From positions 1-5,761 of the forward strand of contig JAUPWC010000334.1 of assembly GCA_030916665.1 (NCBI GenBank): a stretch of DNA of 5,761 nucleotides. Direction: 5' to 3'. The translations under genes and the position numbers were made by a program. Below, in pieces: positions 4,899-5,761 of this stretch (its first letter is position 1; the number at the start of each line of letters is the position of its first letter). The notes under the pieces were generated by a model. That model was not told the DNA's origin. It saw nothing but the letters and a program-made list of their open reading frames with translations, and searched no databases. The DNA is from Verrucomicrobiota bacterium (GTDB lineage: Bacteria > Verrucomicrobiota > Verrucomicrobiia > Opitutales > Opitutaceae).

Positions 4899-4988
4899 GT
4901 GCCCAGCAACCAGTCGAACTGGGAGGCTAACAGACGCTGCGGAATCAAAACACCGGAAGGCCGGGAACCCGAGGAGGAACCTGTGTAA
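4899..4988 (+). CDS. Doubtful 29-aa ORF in the structured gap
   Basis: From GTG 4899 (or GTG 4893) the frame reads MPSNQSNWEANRRCGIKTP, then EGREPEEEPV and a stop at 4986-4988. GAGG at 4888-4891 is 7 nt before GTG 4899. In favour: balanced composition, an acidic end and about 70% G/C at third codon positions. Against: very short, no ATG, and the stretch is strongly structured. It is listed so that it is not lost; it may be chance. Confidence 0.25.
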   Translation: MPSNQSNWEANRRCGIKTPEGREPEEEPV

Positions 4989-5016
4989 TCGGAGCCTAGA
5001 GCCGGTATCAATCCCG

Positions 5017-5062
5017 GCCCGCCCCACCTTACACCCCTCCCGTACCTGGACACAGGGCGGGC
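5017..5062 (+). promoter_or_regulatory. Leader hairpin before the 54-aa gene
   Basis: A perfect 8-bp stem (GCCCGCCC 5017-5024 with GGGCGGGC 5055-5062) has a 30-nt loop that holds a smaller CCTG/CAGG stem, which competes with it. GGTATTTC follows. It ends 16 nt before ATG 5079, so it could be a weak terminator or a translation-control stem. Confidence 0.35.
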
Positions 5063-5078
5063 GGTATTTCGGAAACAT

Positions 5079-5243
5079 ATGGCAAAACGCAAAATATCCA
5101 AACTTCCCGTACACAAGCGGATGCGAAAGCGGCGTCGGTCTGACGTGTGTAAACGCGAGGGGCACCAGACAAAGCGGCACGGCCAGCGAGTAACTGATAA
5201 GCAGGGCCGGAAGTATTGCTTCGTGTGCCACAAATGGATTTGA
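5079..5243 (+). CDS. 54-aa basic zinc-finger-like protein
   Basis: MAKRKISKLP is followed by a run of Lys/Arg (VHKRMRKRRR, residues 11-20), then C24-K-R-E-G-H29, H34, and YCFVCHKWI with C47 and C50. C24/H29 with C47/C50 would make one zinc site, a small zinc-ribbon-like fold; the basic arm suggests nucleic-acid binding. GGAAA at 5071-5075 is the only ribosome binding site, 3 nt before the ATG, so initiation may be weak. Codons such as AAA, ATA, GTA and TAT make it less GC-rich than the genes before 4774, which hints at separate acquisition. Small proteins with a C-x4-H ... C-x2-C arrangement are common in phages but mostly uncharacterised. The next gene starts 25 bp after its stop. Confidence 0.7.
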   Translation: MAKRKISKLPVHKRMRKRRRSDVCKREGHQTKRHGQRVTDKQGRKYCFVCHKWI

Positions 5244-5268
5244 TTTCAGAACACCACGAAAGGACACC

Positions 5269-5761
5269 ATGACCCCCACACCACACTGGACCGACATCCT
5301 CACATCCATCTCCGCCTGTCCCGACGGGCTGGCGTGGGCCAAAACGCACGACTCGTTTGCATCGGCATGGGCCGCGTGCGAGCGTGGCGACTGGATGCTC
5401 TGGTACGCGGGGCGGCTCTGTGGTGAACCGGGCTCTGACTCGCGCCGCCCGCTCACGTTGGCCGCGTGCGAGTGTGCGCGGCTGGCGTTGCCGGTTTGGC
5501 AGAATAGGTTCCCGAACGATCTTCGCGTAGAGACTGCGATTTCAACCGCGGAGCGATGGGCGCAACGGGTGAAAGGGGTCACATTGGACGGCGTGCGAGC
5601 GGCCCGCAAACACGCCTCCGCCTACGCCGCCGCCGCCGCCACCACCGCCACCTACTCCGCCTACGCCTACGCCGCCGCCGCCGCCGCCGCCGACGCCGCC
5701 TACGCCGCCGCCGCCGCCGCCACCACCACCGCCACCTACTCCGCCTACGCCGCCGCCGACG
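5269..5761 (+). CDS. Protein with conserved N-domain and Ala-rich 28-residue repeats, 3'-truncated
   Basis: Open from ATG 5269 to the window edge (164 codons, no stop). GAAAGG at 5258-5263 is 5 nt upstream. The N-domain (1-112) carries features of a family I know from phages and high-GC bacteria: HWTDIL, WAACERGDWMLWYAGRL (residues 34-50), an LAACECARLALP helix (64-75) and TAERWAQ (93-99). From about residue 117 it turns into Ala-rich repeats with spaced Tyr, Thr and Asp. Automated pipelines sometimes call such proteins 'putative immunity protein' (Imm5-like); I could not check this and treat it as a label, not a function. The Ala-rich part probably forms helices, with Tyr at regular positions. 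The role is unknown; its position after the replication block suggests an accessory gene. Confidence 0.8.
   Translation, partial: MTPTPHWTDILTSISACPDGLAWAKTHDSFASAWAACERGDWMLWYAGRLCGEPGSDSRRPLTLAACECARLALPVWQNRFPNDLRVETAISTAERWAQRVKGVTLDGVRAARKHASAYAAAAATTATYSAYAYAAAAAAADAAYAAAAAATTTATYSAYAAAD
5605..5761 (+). repeat. GCC-rich repeat with 84-bp period at the right edge
   Basis: A 24-bp block beginning ACCGCCACCTACTCC occurs at 5644-5667 and again at 5728-5751, exactly 84 bp (28 codons) apart, separated by runs of GCC codons (for example 5671-5691). Both copies encode TATYSAYA. GCC runs are prone to slippage, but steps of three keep the reading frame. The array continues past the window end. 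Confidence 0.75.

Larger units (their letters stand above)
4774..5078 (+). other. 305-bp stretch without a sure gene, rich in stem-loops
   Basis: Besides the hairpin at 4786-4815, it can form ACCT..CCAC/GTGGAGGT (4872-4881 with 4893-4900), CCAGT/ACTGG around CGA (4910-4922), GTGTAA/TTACAC (4983-4988 with 5029-5034) enclosing GCCGG/CCGGC (5001-5005 with 5014-5018), and GCCCGCCC/GGGCGGGC (5017-5024 with 5055-5062); the last two overlap. It contains no ATG on the + strand after 4771. It could be a structured RNA, a leader for the downstream genes, or hold the small ORF at 4899-4988. I see no tRNA fold, riboswitch consensus or complete intron. Confidence 0.4.

Noticed and set aside
4850..4925. 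tRNA suggested by GTTCGA at 4867-4872
   Set aside because: No 5-bp stem closes a 7-nt T-loop there, and no acceptor, D or anticodon stem can be matched on either strand.
4820..5070. Group I or group II intron fragment
   Set aside because: Short phrases recall intron domains, but there is no domain V hairpin, no GTGYG start joined to matching exons and no maturase or homing endonuclease gene.
4891..5193. 100-aa + strand open frame crossing the gap and the 54-aa gene
   Set aside because: It overlaps the zinc-finger-like gene in another frame, shows no motif and has no suitable ribosome binding site.
4611..5609. 332-aa minus-strand open frame across the lipoprotein end, the gap and the last genes
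   Set aside because: It opposes three + strand genes with family-like or motif-bearing translations, has no recognisable motif, and would be the only minus-strand gene in the window.

Overview
This GC-rich window looks like the early (recombination and replication) region of a tailed-phage or prophage genome. Every gene I can support lies on the + strand, most genes are short and closely packed, and the order is typical of phage: a probable recombination-associated protein, a small DNA-binding-type protein, a replisome-organizer-like protein, a candidate helicase loader, an unknown protein, and a RuvC-like resolvase. No structural, packaging, lysis, integrase or rRNA/tRNA genes are seen. The host cannot be read from the sequence. 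The high GC and the alanine-rich protein at the right edge fit phages of high-GC bacteria (for instance Planctomycetes or Proteobacteria), but that is inference.

Layout. 1-881: 5'-truncated CDS with a conserved globular domain and a long Pro/Ala-rich tail. 882-1402: a small exported protein (1027-1242) between two highly structured gaps that carry similar GC-rich hairpins. 1403-1759: small helical protein with a possible helix-turn-helix and a C-terminal coiled coil, followed by a strong hairpin. 1831-2490: winged-helix-like replication organizer, which contains eight 11-12 bp tandem repeats, a perfect 12-bp duplication and a 9-bp hairpin inside the gene. 2483-3133: candidate helicase loader, overlapping the previous stop. 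3182-3715: unknown helical protein. 3778-4350: RuvC-fold resolvase with a cysteine cluster inserted before its last catalytic strand. 4387-4773: small cysteine-rich lipoprotein. 4774-5078: mostly non-coding, structured stretch with one doubtful 29-aa ORF. 5079-5243: 54-aa basic zinc-finger-like protein. 5269-5761: 3'-truncated protein with a conserved N-terminal domain and an alanine-rich 28-residue repeat.

How it may work together. The 1831-2490 product would recognise the repeats in its own gene (the arrangement seen in lambda O/ori), the 2483-3133 product would bring in the helicase, and the first gene and the resolvase would serve recombination and clean-up of branched DNA. Two predicted exported small proteins (71-aa Sec-type and 128-aa lipoprotein) are out of place functionally and may be host-interaction or superinfection-exclusion cargo. 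The most interesting signal is the iteron array: its unit length is about one helical turn and is not a multiple of three, so it is more likely conserved as DNA than as protein.
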